Assembly (NCBI GenBank): GCA_029204225.1
Contig: CM055094.1
Location: forward strand, 20,813,407 to 20,877,406
Length of the DNA stretch: 64,000 bases
Direction: 5' to 3'
DNA from: Diphasiastrum complanatum
Taxonomy: Eukaryota > Streptophyta > Lycopodiopsida > Lycopodiales > Lycopodiaceae
Below, one piece after another: positions 45,846 through 56,730 of this stretch. The translations under genes were made by a program, and so were the position numbers. How positions within the stretch are numbered: the stretch's first letter is position 1; each line of letters starts with the position of its first letter. The notes below the pieces were generated by a model, which was not told where the DNA came from, did no database searches, and saw only the letters and a list, made by a program, of their open reading frames with translations.

Positions 45846-46690
45846 TTAGTTAATGGTAGAAAATAGAATCTTGAAGTATGGACCCCATGCGTTGCGGCTA
45901 CCCAACTTCCAATTAGCTACATACGTTACTAGTGAGGTCAAGTCATCGGAGTTGTGCGGGCAGACCAAAAACTCGGTCGGAGTTTTAAAATTCGACGATT
46001 TTCTCTCTCTTACATGGCATTTCTTAGACAGCCCTTTTGGGCCATGGAACTCCTTGAATGTAAACTCCATATCATTTGAGTCTGTTTCATCTGATGAAGC
46101 ATGACGCTTCGCTTGTATCGATTCTTCGTCTGTGACATAGAGTACATGGGTGTCTTTCTCGACGTAAGCTTCACTAGGTCGACCGTTTGGTGCTTTGCAG
46201 TTGGCCCTTGTGGAGAGAAAGAACTCTTTCTCTTTTGAGAAGCCGCTTGCATGGAATCTGTTGTAATAGGCCTGGAAGTAGAGTTGGTATTCTTGGCTGC
46301 TTCTGAGGAAGTTTCCCAAGCTTTTATCTGCTAGCATCAAGTGGTCTCAGAATCGCGGTCGGTGGCTCAACTGCTGCAAAGTGACATCTATCAGAAGATA
46401 GCCCAATAACTGGAGGTTTGCTTGCAGCTAAGGACTTATCATTTATGACCTCCCTCGATACGGTAACCATCTTTTTTTTCCCATTTGTCCACTGAGGGGT
46501 ATGTATTTGAAGTATGCTGTGGATTCAATCTTTTTGAGGGTCATGTTGACTGTGTTTGGTCCCCTAGGGAAGCCAAATGTATTGAAGTCAGCCCCAGAAA
46601 TAGGGATAGTATAAACAAAATTTTGGTTAGGAGGTAACATGACTTGGAAAATCTGTCGGTGTGGTTATAGGCAATATGCAATAGAAATGG
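45846..46690 (-). pseudogene. ORF-A, right-arm outer copy
   Basis: A 164-codon frame (46340-45846) carries MMLADKSLGNFLRSSQEYQ, GRPSEAYVEKDTHVLYVTDE, SSDETDSNDMEFTFKEFHGP and NAWGPYFKILFSTIN, so it best preserves the C-terminal part with a natural stop. The N-terminal piece (46640-46443) carries NQNFVYTIPISGADFNTFGF. The middle of ORF-A is deleted between them near 46425. Product unrecognised. Confidence 0.5.
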
Positions 46691-47180
46691 GCTCTGATAG
46701 CCACTGAAAAGAGGAAGTTGGAACTCTATGTGGCTCAAGAACTAGTGTGCCTCCTGGTACCAAGTGTTCATCTCAGAGATATCGAGGCTTTCCATGGTGA
46801 TGTCAATTATGTCTTGAGTTGGGTCATCAGAACTGGAAGATGTTGTGGCAGACAGGTTCTGGACTCGGCGGCTGTTGAAGGTTCGGCTCTGGTAAAAGAC
46901 AAGTGGAGTCTCGGCTCGGTCGACTGTGGAGGGCTTCGGATCGGTCGTCTTTGGATGGACTCGGCTCAGTCAACTTTGTATGCAGAGTATAGATGCTCAG
47001 CTCAGTCCACAGTGAATGCAGAGTATGGACGCTCGGCTTGGTCCACATGGATTGCAGAGCATGGGGGCTAGGCTCTCTGAGCAGTGTATGTAGAGTATTG
47101 CTCGGCAGTGTATGGAGACTAGAAATTTGTGGAAAACTTTGGAGCAATGTTGCTCTGATAGGATGTGGAAACGATGATTA
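46691..47180 (+). repeat. R1 module, copy 7 (forward, truncated)
   Basis: Ends at GAAACGATGATTA, where other copies read GATGATGTTTC. The palindrome half of R1 is missing. Confidence 0.6.
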
Positions 47181-47330
47181 TTGCATGATGATTCAACTGA
47201 TCTTGTAGGAATGATTTGAAGAGACATATTTATGTGCATATGATTCCTTTTGGTTCAGGTTTAGGGTCTGACCCTGAGGCTAAAGGACCACATAATGTTG
47301 ATCACTGGCCATGGTGGGCACCCGAAGCTT

Positions 47331-47855
47331 CTATACAAGCCGCACATTCAAAAAGTTGTGAGTACCTCCAAATTCAAACATTATACTTATGTCTTTCCCT
47401 AGAATATTGCCTTTAACTTGAAACCATTGATTAGACTTGAAAGAAAGTGTACTGAAGTTACAAGTATATTCACAACCATTTAACAAATCAACTTTCAATT
47501 CACAACCATTTAACAAATCGACTTTCAATTTACCTGTCGGTAAATCCATCGCCATGAAACTTGATGATTTATTTTCCCTCTCGGATCTCTGTTTGGCATG
47601 ATGCCCAAGTTTGTTGGCAAGCAGTAGCTTCTAGTTCATCAAAAAATAGATTTTTTATCTTATTATTTTTTGGCTTTTCATTCTTAGGCTTTTGGGCTGA
47701 TTGGCTGGCATACTCTTCCGTGAGGCAATCACAGTGCTATCGTAGGCTTTAGCTACTCGGATAGCATCTTTCAATATGGAGGACATTCCATTTACACTCC
47801 TTTTGGTAGTCGGCTGACAATCCATACTATGAATTGCCACTGTGCCAATTTCCAA
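47331..47855 (-). pseudogene. Ty3-like gag/protease remnant, copy 2
   Basis: Minus-strand 47855-47655 shows SSILKDAIRVAKAYDSTVIA. 47555-47331 shows VKGNILGKDISIMFEFGGTH followed by NFLN, resembling a Ty3 protease (usually an Asp-Ser-Gly-Ala core before THNF). Here the catalytic Asp is lost. A 30-bp tandem duplication encodes VDLLNGCE twice. Assignment rests on motif shape. Confidence 0.35.
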
Positions 47856-48301
47856 TCAAGTGACCCTTAAGTGATTCTTAGAAGCCTTTTTCAAATGGAA
47901 AAAAAATAGCATACACCTCTAAAAGGATACGGTTGCTAGGTCTACAAAGTACTCAACAAAAATTGCTTTTTTTTTTAAGGCTTTCAATTGCCTTAACCCA
48001 AAAAAGTAAATAGGGAAAAAGCAATGGCAAACCTGAATGCAATAAAGGAACTTCCAAAATCCCTATTCAAGAGCAAGAAATCCAAAATCCCCCCCCGCCC
48101 CCCAATGAATATAACTAGTAACATTATTCTCAAAGCATCTACAATGAGCTACAAACAACACTTGGAGAGTAAATAATTAGGAATCTGTCAAATACTCTTG
48201 CATCTAGTATCTGGAAAGTTAGACATAATGATAGTATCATAAGAATGAATTAGAGAAGCTTGTGAAGCCATCCAGAGGTGTGTTGTTGTTTTACTATTTG
48301 C

Positions 48302-48743
48302 CTAGATACATATCAAGCTACCCCAAGTTACCACGAACATATTATATGAGTTAAACACGGGTCTATATGAGGCAAGGTATATATATTGCAAAAAGCGAAA
48401 AGGAAGGTCTCCTCTTTTATCATATTTGGACAGATGTGTACAACCGGTAATTGGGTTAAAGGTAATTGTAATATTCAGAAAGTTCACCAAATTACATGTG
48501 TTGTCGTTTCCGTCTATCTCAAGGTATTCTAGGAGATGGATCCAAAAAGGATATTCAGGAGTAACCTAATTCTTTGCTTGCTGGTTTTTTGAGTTTGTAA
48601 TGCAATTTCAAGCTGAAATTTTCAGCACACAAGGCTTGTAGGAGGGCGAGTTCCTGCATCCATCTAATGTGTGGTTTCGACACATTTTGGTGCTGATTTT
48701 TTAGATTTGATACTTGCTGTTTTTTGTGTCTTTTAGGGCACAT
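48302..48743 (-). pseudogene. Reverse transcriptase remnant, copy 2 (core deleted)
   Basis: Direct repeat of 870-1766. The N-terminal piece (48743-48555, MCPKRHKKQQVSN) and C-terminal piece (48490-48302, HLSKYDKRGDLPFRFLQYI) remain. About 460 bp encoding GIPM and FRYID is missing at the join near 48556-48560. Confidence 0.5.
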
Positions 48744-48829
48744 TTAGGGTTTGAAAAGTTTTATCTTCTTGGCTGGTTTTTATGGCAAGAGATTTGAGCC
48801 CACCTATATATATATATATAGATCTCTAG

Positions 48830-49225
48830 GTCCACTCAAGCCTACGTGGCACAGGGCCCGGTTGACTTTACATACAAGGTTATGGTAGGCCTACATGGCT
48901 TGCCACATGGCAACCCTCAAGCCTGCATGATTTGCCATGTGGTAGACCTACGTGGCTTGCCATGTGGTAGTGTGCGATAGGCTTCGCAAATAGCAGACCA
49001 CGTAGGCAGAGCCTGGTTGGCTTGCCAGCCTATGATGGGCCTACGTGGCTTGCCATGTGGCTAGCCCCAAGCCTGCATGATTTGTCACATGGTAGTCATA
49101 CGTGACTTGACACGTGGGCACCTATGACAGCCTTGGTCAATCGCATGCCTATGTGGCCTGCTACACAAGTCTATGGTAGGCCATGTGATAAACCACACAA
49201 GCCTATGGTAGGACTATGTGGTTGT
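48830..49225 (+). repeat. CCTACGTGGC array, copy 5
   Basis: Matches 1855-2250. Preceded by a (TA)n run and GATCTCTAGGTCCACTCAAG. Confidence 0.7.
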
Positions 49226-49299
49226 AGTTGTAGCCTCAACTCGTCATATGTTGACCTTTCTAAAATCCCTGAAATCACCGGCCATTGTACAATCCCACG

Positions 49300-49700
49300 G
49301 AATGGACTGATATAGGAGAAAAAAGTTGGCACGTGTGAATCCCAGTGACACGTGGCCCAGTCAGTAGCTGCCATGTGGAACCACACTTTTGTATACGCAT
49401 GTCTGAAACTGCACGTCTGGATCAACACGTGTGGGATCCCACATGGGGACACGTGGCCGAATGGATCAGTGACATGTGTTCTTGCACGTATCGGCTCGCA
49501 CGTGTGGTCACGTGGCCCAATCAGTACCAGATGTGTGGGACCACACTTCTATATCCGCATGTGTAAAACTTGCACATGTGGCCATGTGGTCGAATGTTTT
49601 GGTGACGTGTGTTCTGGCACGTGTTAGCTCGCACGTGTGGGCACGTGGCCGAATGGCAGATTGACGTGTATTGTAGCACGTGTGGACGGTTGTATTACGC
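49300..49700 (-). promoter_or_regulatory. G-box array, copy 5
   Basis: Same array as copy 4. The TATA box facing the lost histone frame is altered (ATGGACTGATATAGG), while the opposite one (TATATAAAT, 49763-49771) is kept. Confidence 0.55.
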
Positions 49701-49769
49701 GCCATAGATCTGATCCGTTGTTGGATCGACGAGTGTACGGCTTGGGTTTTATTGGTTTTAGCTATATAA

Positions 49770-50105
49770 ATGTTGTTTGATCAATTAAAACATTTCGCTA
49801 AGTATTGGATTTTCACTCCCTGTAGCTCTTGGTGTGCGAACCAAATACCATTCCACCTTAAAATCACCTATTCTAGGAACATTGAGTGGTGTGTCGCTCA
49901 TATGATTCTTAATTATTTCAAGATATTCTGTTTTACTAAAAATCCAAAATAGAATTTTATGATCTTCTTTAGAACTTGTTTGAAACTTGTTTCCTATCTT
50001 TCGTCCTTTGGTGAGCTGGTAAGGTGGATCCTTTTAGATTTTTTCTCGACAGTGGAGCATATTCTGTGGGAAGATCAATATGGAGATGATATTTAGACAT
50101 CTTAA
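49770..50105 (-). pseudogene. Gene BE remnant (segments E and B joined)
   Basis: Homology to segment E runs to about 49980, then jumps to the start of segment B (about 49990-50100). Segments C and D are deleted. Confidence 0.5.
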
Positions 50106-50129
50106 TAATCGATAGATTAATCTAGTAGA

Positions 50130-50699
50130 AAACCCATTGTTATATATCTTGTAAGCTATTAAAACTCGTCTTAATTTTAAAAAAATAATAATTGGAAAAG
50201 TTTGAAATGACCTTGGCGCTCTTTTTGATCCATCACACTCTATGTTTCTTGCTTTATATGCAAAATCAAAGCTTTGCAGTTATAAGAAAAGTAAGCAAAA
50301 TATTTTTTCAATAGATGTGTGTTGAAATTGCAAATTTCTGAATTGCAAAAGTTTGAGATAACCTTGCCGCTCCATTTGATCCAACACACTCCGTATTTTT
50401 TGAATTTCAAAAATTTAGATTCACGTTGGCGCTCATTGTGATCCAAAATATTCAAAGTTTCTTGCCATGATTTGCAGATCGATAAGACTGTTTTTCTTTG
50501 ATGTGAACGCTTTAGTAGATGGAAAGAAAACTTTGATGTCATGTTAGTTAATGGTAGAAAATAGAATCTTGAAGTATGGACCCCACGCGTTGTGGCTACC
50601 CAACTTCCAATTAACTACATACGTTACTAGTGAGGTCAAGTCATCGGAGTTGTGCGGGCAGACCAAAAACTTGGTCGGAGTTTTAAAATTTGGTCGGAG
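50130..50699 (-). pseudogene. ERQ frame and ORF-A end, remnant
   Basis: 50542-50240 gives a 100-codon minus frame with NILDHNERQRESKFLKFKKY. 50550-50690 matches the ORF-A C-terminus, with GGTCGGAGTTTTAAAATT duplicated at the break into R1. Confidence 0.45.
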
Positions 50700-50947
50700 T
50701 TTTAAAATTCAACTTTTGATGGACTCGGCTTAGTCAACTTTGTATGCAGAGTATGGACGCTCAGCTCGTTCTACAGCGAATGCAGAGTATGTACGCTCAG
50801 CTCGGTCCACGGTGATTGTAGAGTATGAGGGCGCGGCTCTATGAGCAGTGTATGTAGAGTATTGCTTGGCAGTGTGTGGAGAATAGAAATTTGTGGAAAA
50901 TTTTGGAGCAATGTCTCTCTGATAGGATGTGGAAACGATGATGTTTC
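50700..50947 (+). repeat. R1 module, copy 8, part 1
   Basis: R1 interrupted by copia B at GTTTC (50943-50947); continues at 57381. Confidence 0.7.
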
Positions 50948-51602
50948 TGTGAAAATTGTCAACATTTCCTAGCTAGTTTGAGGCCTAAATTGGCTAAAAT
51001 TGTAAATAGTTTTGGTTCTGGAGTTTCACACGTGTGAACCAGGCCACAATGTTTTTATTTACTGTATTTTTTCAGTATGATGAAGTGTCAAACTTCATAC
51101 CCTTCAAAATGAGACCATTTTGATGTATTTTGGTCATATAAGCCATTTTTAGCTATTTTTCCTATATAGGGAATATCTAGGGTCAAGTACCTTCTAGAGA
51201 GAGGAGAGAGAGTCATCTTCCTCATCCATAAATAGTAGGGAAGTCGTGGAGAACAGGTTGGAGAAACCTTTTGTATGCTTCATTGAGATCAATAGATCAT
51301 TGTCATTGTTTCTTCCTCCATTGAGAGCATTGTTGTGTGTATTGTCTTCAAGCTATTGTGTATGATCTTAGGTGCTTTCCAAAAGTGATAGGCTGATGTA
51401 TTATGGACTGTATAATGCTATTTTGGGCCGCACTTGATGTTTATGGAAGTTTCCATTTGTGATAAATGCTTTTTGATCAAGTTCTTTGCATTCTAGGTAG
51501 CATAGAATGTGTTGCCAATTCCTAGCTTATGTAGTTTGGAGTGCAAGCATTCAAGCCAATGATCTTGGAGTTTAGATCCACTTAGGATCTGTATTTTTCA
51601 CA
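50948..51602 (+). repeat. Copia B 5' LTR
   Basis: 655 bp with palindrome TTCACACGTGTGAA at 51025-51038. CCTATATAGG (51161-51170) and CCATAAATAG (51227-51236) are alternative TATA candidates; which is used is not clear. Confidence 0.93.
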
Positions 51603-51614
51603 TGGTATCAGAGC
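51603..51614 (+). other. Copia B primer-binding site
   Basis: TGGTATCAGAGC directly after the 5' LTR; complementary to initiator Met-tRNA. Confidence 0.92.
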
Positions 51615-52776
51615 TGGTTGGCTTCTATTTACAGTAAGTATTCCATTTTTGGTGATATTTGGATGTTTGATCAAGTTCTAGCATGATTTTGCATTGCTTT
51701 GTTGATCAAATCTTACTAACCTTTGTTTTGTGAGTTGAACTTGTGGATCAAAAGCATATTTCAGGTCTATTGAAGATCAGAGGCTGAAAAGAAACTATTT
51801 TGGATCAGATCATAACACCTAATCATTTGTGATTGTGAGGCTTGTGCATATTCAATACTAACAATGTTCTTTTCAATCCTATTGTTGACAATCTCCATTC
51901 TTGGATGAACACTCTCCTTAAGTGGATGAAACTTCTCCTTAAGTGGATGACAAATGCTCTTTTGAGTGAGTTGTAATTCTCCTAAAGGCTGAGCAAAGCT
52001 CCCATTTGGATGAAAGATCCCCTTTTTTTTGGGTGAACATATTGCAAGCTCCATTGTGAAGAGCATATTGTAAAGATTGTCATCAATTTTGGCATAAATT
52101 TTGGTGTACTTTGTTGAGCATGTAAGTAACTCTCCTTATGTAATTTGATTGGAGCATTTGCTGGAAGGTGTTAACCATTATGCAAGTGTGTTTTCAGGTT
52201 CTTAACCGGTTGAGGAACATTCTCATGTGAAGTGATCTTAGATCTACATCTAAACACCAAGATTTGACAAGATAGTGAAGCTAGTCTTGTGATTCACTAA
52301 GTGTGCTCATTCATTCACCTCTAAATCTTGTATTTATCACTTGCTGGAGTTTATAAACTTTTAGAAGTGTGGTTTACATGTGGTTTTACAGGTTGAATCA
52401 ATATCTTAGTGTGTTGATCATATGTTGATCAAGTTTGTTCATTACTAGGTAATCTTGGCATCCTAGTTTTGGGTATTTTCTAAGAATGCAAGTAACTCTT
52501 CACACCATAACTTGATTTGGTCACTTGCTGGAAAGTTTGAGAGCTTAAGCAAGAGTGTGTTCAGGTTGGTTTGATTTTGTAATCCATTCTTAGTGTGTGC
52601 AAAGTGTTGCATGTGTTTCAATCTTCCTTTCTATGCTTGGAAACCATCTAGGTTCAAGATAGAAGTGTTTTAGGGTCCTAAATCTTCATAGATCTCTTTA
52701 TCTATCATTTGTTGAGAGAAAAGTGAGTGCTAAGTGCTTTAGGACAGAACCTAAAAGTTGAAGAAACATTAGAATC
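51615..52776 (+). other. Copia B long leader with about 183-bp repeats
   Basis: Twice as long as the copia A leader. CACTTGCTGGA-type words recur near 52154, 52337 and 52521, each followed by a CAGGTT word about 50 bp later, so three degenerate repeats of about 183 bp are present. No long frame; several upstream ATGs. Confidence 0.6.
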
Positions 52777-55700
52777 ATGGCTTCCAATGGTGGGATCATG
52801 CTAGAGTCTAGTGAAAGGTTGAGTTCATCAAACTACTCTACTTGGAAAGTGAGGATGGAGTCCTTACTTGAGTTGAATGAACTCATGGACATAGTTGCAG
52901 AAATTGAAGAGAGACCTCTCACACTTCAAGAGCAACAAAGGTTTGATAAGAAGGCCAAAAGGGCTCTTCATATCATTAAAATGAATGTTACAAATGAACT
53001 TCTCAAGGAAGTTGGAAAGTGTCAAAGTGCAAGTGAGGCATGGAATGCCTTAAAGAAGCTCTTTGAATCAAAGTCCACATCTAGGGTATTGACCCTAAGG
53101 AGACAAATATTTTCTAGTAGGCAAAGAGAGGGTGAAAGTGCTCATGCATTTATCTTGAGAGTTAAGTCCCTAAGTGATGATTTAGCATGCATTGATGAGA
53201 ACATAAAAGATGGTGAAATAGTCCAAGTTATGTTGAATGGTTTGCTAAATGAACATGCTAACCTTGTGCAAAGTTTTGCCATTCAAAGAGTCTTGCCAAG
53301 TGTGGTTGACTTGCAAGAAATCTTATTGGCTGAAGAACATAGGTTGCAATCAAAGCTTGATGGTGCATCCTTGCAAGGTGGAGGTGAAGAGGCTTTCTTC
53401 ACAAAAGGCAAATTCAAGGGCAAAGGTAAAGGCAAAGGGAAATGGTCCAAAGGTGGTAACTTTGATCATGATGATCACTCTTCCTCTTCCTCTTCTACTA
53501 AGAACAATAAGTCAAAGTTCAAGTGCTTTTATTGTGGGATAAAAGGTCATTTTGCAAATGAATGTTATAAGAAGAAAAGAGAGCAAGGAGAGAGGCAAGG
53601 AAATCTTACAATAGATGAGGAAGAACATAACACATGTGAATCACTTGTTATGACTTCAAGTTTGTTAGCCAACATAGATGATAATGATCCTTGGTGGATT
53701 GATAGTGGAGCCTCATCTCACATGACAAGACATAAGGAATACTTTACATCCTTATTGTCTTATGAGGGAGAAGGTAACATCATCTACACTGCAAATGATG
53801 GTCAATGTGACATCAAAGGCATAGGCACTATTCCTATTTCCCTTTCAACAAATAGGAAAGCAAATCTTGAAAATGTTTTGTACATTCCTTCAATCACTAA
53901 GAATTTGCTTAGTGTAAGTCAAATGATTGACAAAGGACTTGATGTGGAGTTCATTGGAGATGCATGTTTGATAAGTAAATGTGGATCCTTGATTGCTCAA
54001 GGTAGGAGGCATGGTAAACTTTTCAAGCTTGATGCATGTGTGATCTCTAATCATGAAGGATGTATGGCTAGGGAGCAATTGACAAACCAAGAAGTTTGGC
54101 ACAAGAGGTTGGGCCATCCCAACTTCAAATCTTTGGAGGTAATGGCAAAGAAAGAGCTTGTTCTTGGTCTCCCTAAAAGTCTTGTTGCAAACAATAGTGT
54201 TTGTGAACATTGTGCCTTGTCCAAATCTCATAGACTTGCTTATTCTAGATCTACTTCTAGATCTAAAGAAGCTTTTCAACTTGTGCATTCTGATATTCAT
54301 TCTTCTAGTACAACTAGCAATGGTGGGGCGAAGATGTATGCAACTTTCATTGATGACTTTAGTAGGTATACTTGGATCTATCTTCTTAAAAGTAAGGATG
54401 AAGTGTTTGCTGCATTTGTCAAGTTCAAGAATGAAATGGAAAACCAATTCAATACAAAGATCAAATGCTTAAGATCTGATAATGGAGGGGAATACACCTC
54501 AAATAGGTTCAAAGACTTTTGTATAGCACATGGGATTAAGAGGGAGATGTCTAGTCCTAGGACTCCACAACAGAATGGAGTGGCCGAGAGGAAGAATAGA
54601 ACCCTTTGTGAATGTGCCAAGGCAATGAGACTACATGCTAATCTTGCTAAGTCTTTTTGGGGGGAAGCTTTAGCATGTGCTAACTATCTATGTAATAGAT
54701 GGACAAGTGCTTCCTTGGATGGTAAAACTCCTCATGAGGTTCTTTATGGTAGAAGGCCGAGTGTCAAGCATTGTAGGATCTTTGGATGTACATGTTTTGT
54801 CAATATCACACTTGATGATAGAACTAAAGAAGATCCTTCATCAAAGAAGGGTGTGTTTGTTGGCTATAGTGAAGTAAGCAAGGCTTACAAAGTGTACATT
54901 CCTTCTACAAAGAAAGTTGTCATAAGTAGGGATGTCATCTTTCATGAAGAGAATGTTTCCAATGTTGTTGATGTTGATGTTGATGTGCCTACTAATCATC
55001 ATGATGTGCAAGATGTCTTGGATGAAGATGGAGATGCCACTCCAAAGCAAACTTCAAGGAAGACTCAAAGGCAAAGGGCTAAGCCATCAAGGCTAACCTA
55101 TGATGAAAAAGGAAAGCAAGTGGTGGACAACTCTAACTTTGCTTTTCTTACCTCTTTTGATGAACCAACTTGTGTAGGTGAAGCAATTCAAAAGAAGGAA
55201 TGGATCCAAGCCATGGATCATGAGCATCAAGCACTCATCAAAAGCAACACATGGAGGTTGGTAAAGCTTCCAAAGGACAAGAAGGCAATTGGTTGTAAGT
55301 GGATCTTCAAGATCAAGACAAATCAAGATGGATCAATCAACAAGTACAAGGCAAGGTTGGTGGCAAAGGGGTATGCTCAAGAATATGGTATTGACTATGA
55401 TGAGACCTTTGCACCCGTGGCAAAGATGGTAACTATTCGAATCCTAATCTCTCTTGCAACTCTTTATGATTGGGATATGTGGCAAATGGATGTTACTAAT
55501 GCCTTCTTGAATGGTGATCTTGAAGAAGATATTTACATGGAGCAACCCGAGGGCTATGTTTCACATGATGAGCCTAATCATGTGTGCTATCTCCAAAAGA
55601 GTTTGTATGGGCTAAAGCAAGCACCAAGGAGTTGGTATGCTAAGCTCAATTCCTTCTTACTTTCTCAAAACTTTGTTATGAGTGAGTATGATCATTCTCT

Positions 55701-56730
55701 CTACTTTAGATTGAATGAAAATGATATCACTTTACTTTTGATCTATGTTGATGACATTATCTTAAGTGGTGGTAACAATCTAGATATAGATGAAATCAAG
55801 ATGGCACTCAAAAGAGAGTTTGAAATTCAAGATCTTGGTAAACTTCATTATATCTTAGGAATAGAGATTATTAGAACTTCTAAATCTACATTCATATGTC
55901 AAGAAAAGTATGTTAACTCTATTCTAAAAAGGTTTCATATGGAAGATTGTAAAGTTGTTTCTACTCCTATGGAATCAAATGTAAAGCTAACTACAAGAAG
56001 TAATGAAAGATCCTTCAAGGACATTACTCTCTATAGAAAGCTAATAGGATCTCTTATATGGTTAACCATCACAAGACCTGATCTAAGCTTTGTGGTTGGT
56101 AAACTAAGTCAATTTATGCAAGATCCTAGTGAGGCTCATTGGAAGCTAGGAAAGAGAGTACTTAGATACATCTCGGGATCTAGAGATTTTGGCATCTTGT
56201 ATGGAGGTACTACACCTAACCTTTGTGGATTTTCAGATTCAGATTTTGCAGGTGATCAAATGGATAGGAAGTCAACAAGTGCCTTTGCAATCTATCTTGG
56301 AGATGGAGTGGTCTCATGGCTATCAAAGAAGCAACCAACTATCTCTCTATCTTCCACCGAAGCCGAGTACAAGGCATTAACAACATGCACCAAGGAGATT
56401 CTTTGGATCAAGAGGATGTTATTGGATCTTCACTTGCTAAAACCAGAGAAGACTCCAATCATACTTTGTGATAACCTTTCAGCCCAAAGCTTGGCAAGCA
56501 ATCCTGTTTTTCATGCAAGGAGCAAGCACATTGAGATTGCTCACCATTTTGTGAGAGATCAAGTCATTGCCAAAGAGGTGGAGCTTCAACATGTCTCTTC
56601 AAAGGAGTGTGTGGCTGATATCTTCACCAAACCATTGGGAAAGGACCTATATTTAATGCATAGATCTAATCTTGGAATGTGCTCAAAGACTATGTTGAAA
56701 CTAGCATCCAATGTTGAAGAGGGAGTGTGA
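52777..56730 (+). CDS. Copia B gag-pol polyprotein, intact
   Basis: 1317 residues in one frame. Zinc knuckle Cys250, Cys253, His258, Cys263. Protease Asp309-Ser-Gly-Ala. Integrase His442, His447, Cys476, Cys479 and triad Asp506, Asp568, Glu604 (35-residue spacing). Reverse transcriptase Asp905 and YVDD 990-993. RNase H Asp1154, Glu1195, Asp1232. The Gag to protease linker is Ser/Lys-rich (GKGKGKGKWSKGG, 216-228). The start is the first Met in a good context (ATCATGG). The stop TGA (56728-56730) lies in the 3' LTR. The protein is clearly homologous to copia A along its whole length but differs at many sites, and the LTRs share only short end and palindrome words, so it is a sister family. All catalytic residues are present. 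Confidence 0.95.
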   Translation: MASNGGIMLESSERLSSSNYSTWKVRMESLLELNELMDIVAEIEERPLTLQEQQRFDKKAKRALHIIKMNVTNELLKEVGKCQSASEAWNALKKLFESKSTSRVLTLRRQIFSSRQREGESAHAFILRVKSLSDDLACIDENIKDGEIVQVMLNGLLNEHANLVQSFAIQRVLPSVVDLQEILLAEEHRLQSKLDGASLQGGGEEAFFTKGKFKGKGKGKGKWSKGGNFDHDDHSSSSSSTKNNKSKFKCFYCGIKGHFANECYKKKREQGERQGNLTIDEEEHNTCESLVMTSSLLANIDDNDPWWIDSGASSHMTRHKEYFTSLLSYEGEGNIIYTANDGQCDIKGIGTIPISLSTNRKANLENVLYIPSITKNLLSVSQMIDKGLDVEFIGDACLISKCGSLIAQGRRHGKLFKLDACVISNHEGCMAREQLTNQEVWHKRLGHPNFKSLEVMAKKELVLGLPKSLVANNSVCEHCALSKSHRLAYSRSTSRSKEAFQLVHSDIHSSSTTSNGGAKMYATFIDDFSRYTWIYLLKSKDEVFAAFVKFKNEMENQFNTKIKCLRSDNGGEYTSNRFKDFCIAHGIKREMSSPRTPQQNGVAERKNRTLCECAKAMRLHANLAKSFWGEALACANYLCNRWTSASLDGKTPHEVLYGRRPSVKHCRIFGCTCFVNITLDDRTKEDPSSKKGVFVGYSEVSKAYKVYIPSTKKVVISRDVIFHEENVSNVVDVDVDVPTNHHDVQDVLDEDGDATPKQTSRKTQRQRAKPSRLTYDEKGKQVVDNSNFAFLTSFDEPTCVGEAIQKKEWIQAMDHEHQALIKSNTWRLVKLPKDKKAIGCKWIFKIKTNQDGSINKYKARLVAKGYAQEYGIDYDETFAPVAKMVTIRILISLATLYDWDMWQMDVTNAFLNGDLEEDIYMEQPEGYVSHDEPNHVCYLQKSLYGLKQAPRSWYAKLNSFLLSQNFVMSEYDHSLYFRLNENDITLLLIYVDDIILSGGNNLDIDEIKMALKREFEIQDLGKLHYILGIEIIRTSKSTFICQEKYVNSILKRFHMEDCKVVSTPMESNVKLTTRSNERSFKDITLYRKLIGSLIWLTITRPDLSFVVGKLSQFMQDPSEAHWKLGKRVLRYISGSRDFGILYGGTTPNLCGFSDSDFAGDQMDRKSTSAFAIYLGDGVVSWLSKKQPTISLSSTEAEYKALTTCTKEILWIKRMLLDLHLLKPEKTPIILCDNLSAQSLASNPVFHARSKHIEIAHHFVRDQVIAKEVELQHVSSKECVADIFTKPLGKDLYLMHRSNLGMCSKTMLKLASNVEEGV
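56716..56725 (+). other. Copia B polypurine tract
   Basis: GAAGAGGGAG abuts the 3' LTR; same word as copia A. Confidence 0.85.

Noticed and set aside
53890-54447. 185-codon minus frame and other antisense frames inside the copia polyproteins
   Set aside because: Shadows of strongly biased gag-pol coding on the other strand.
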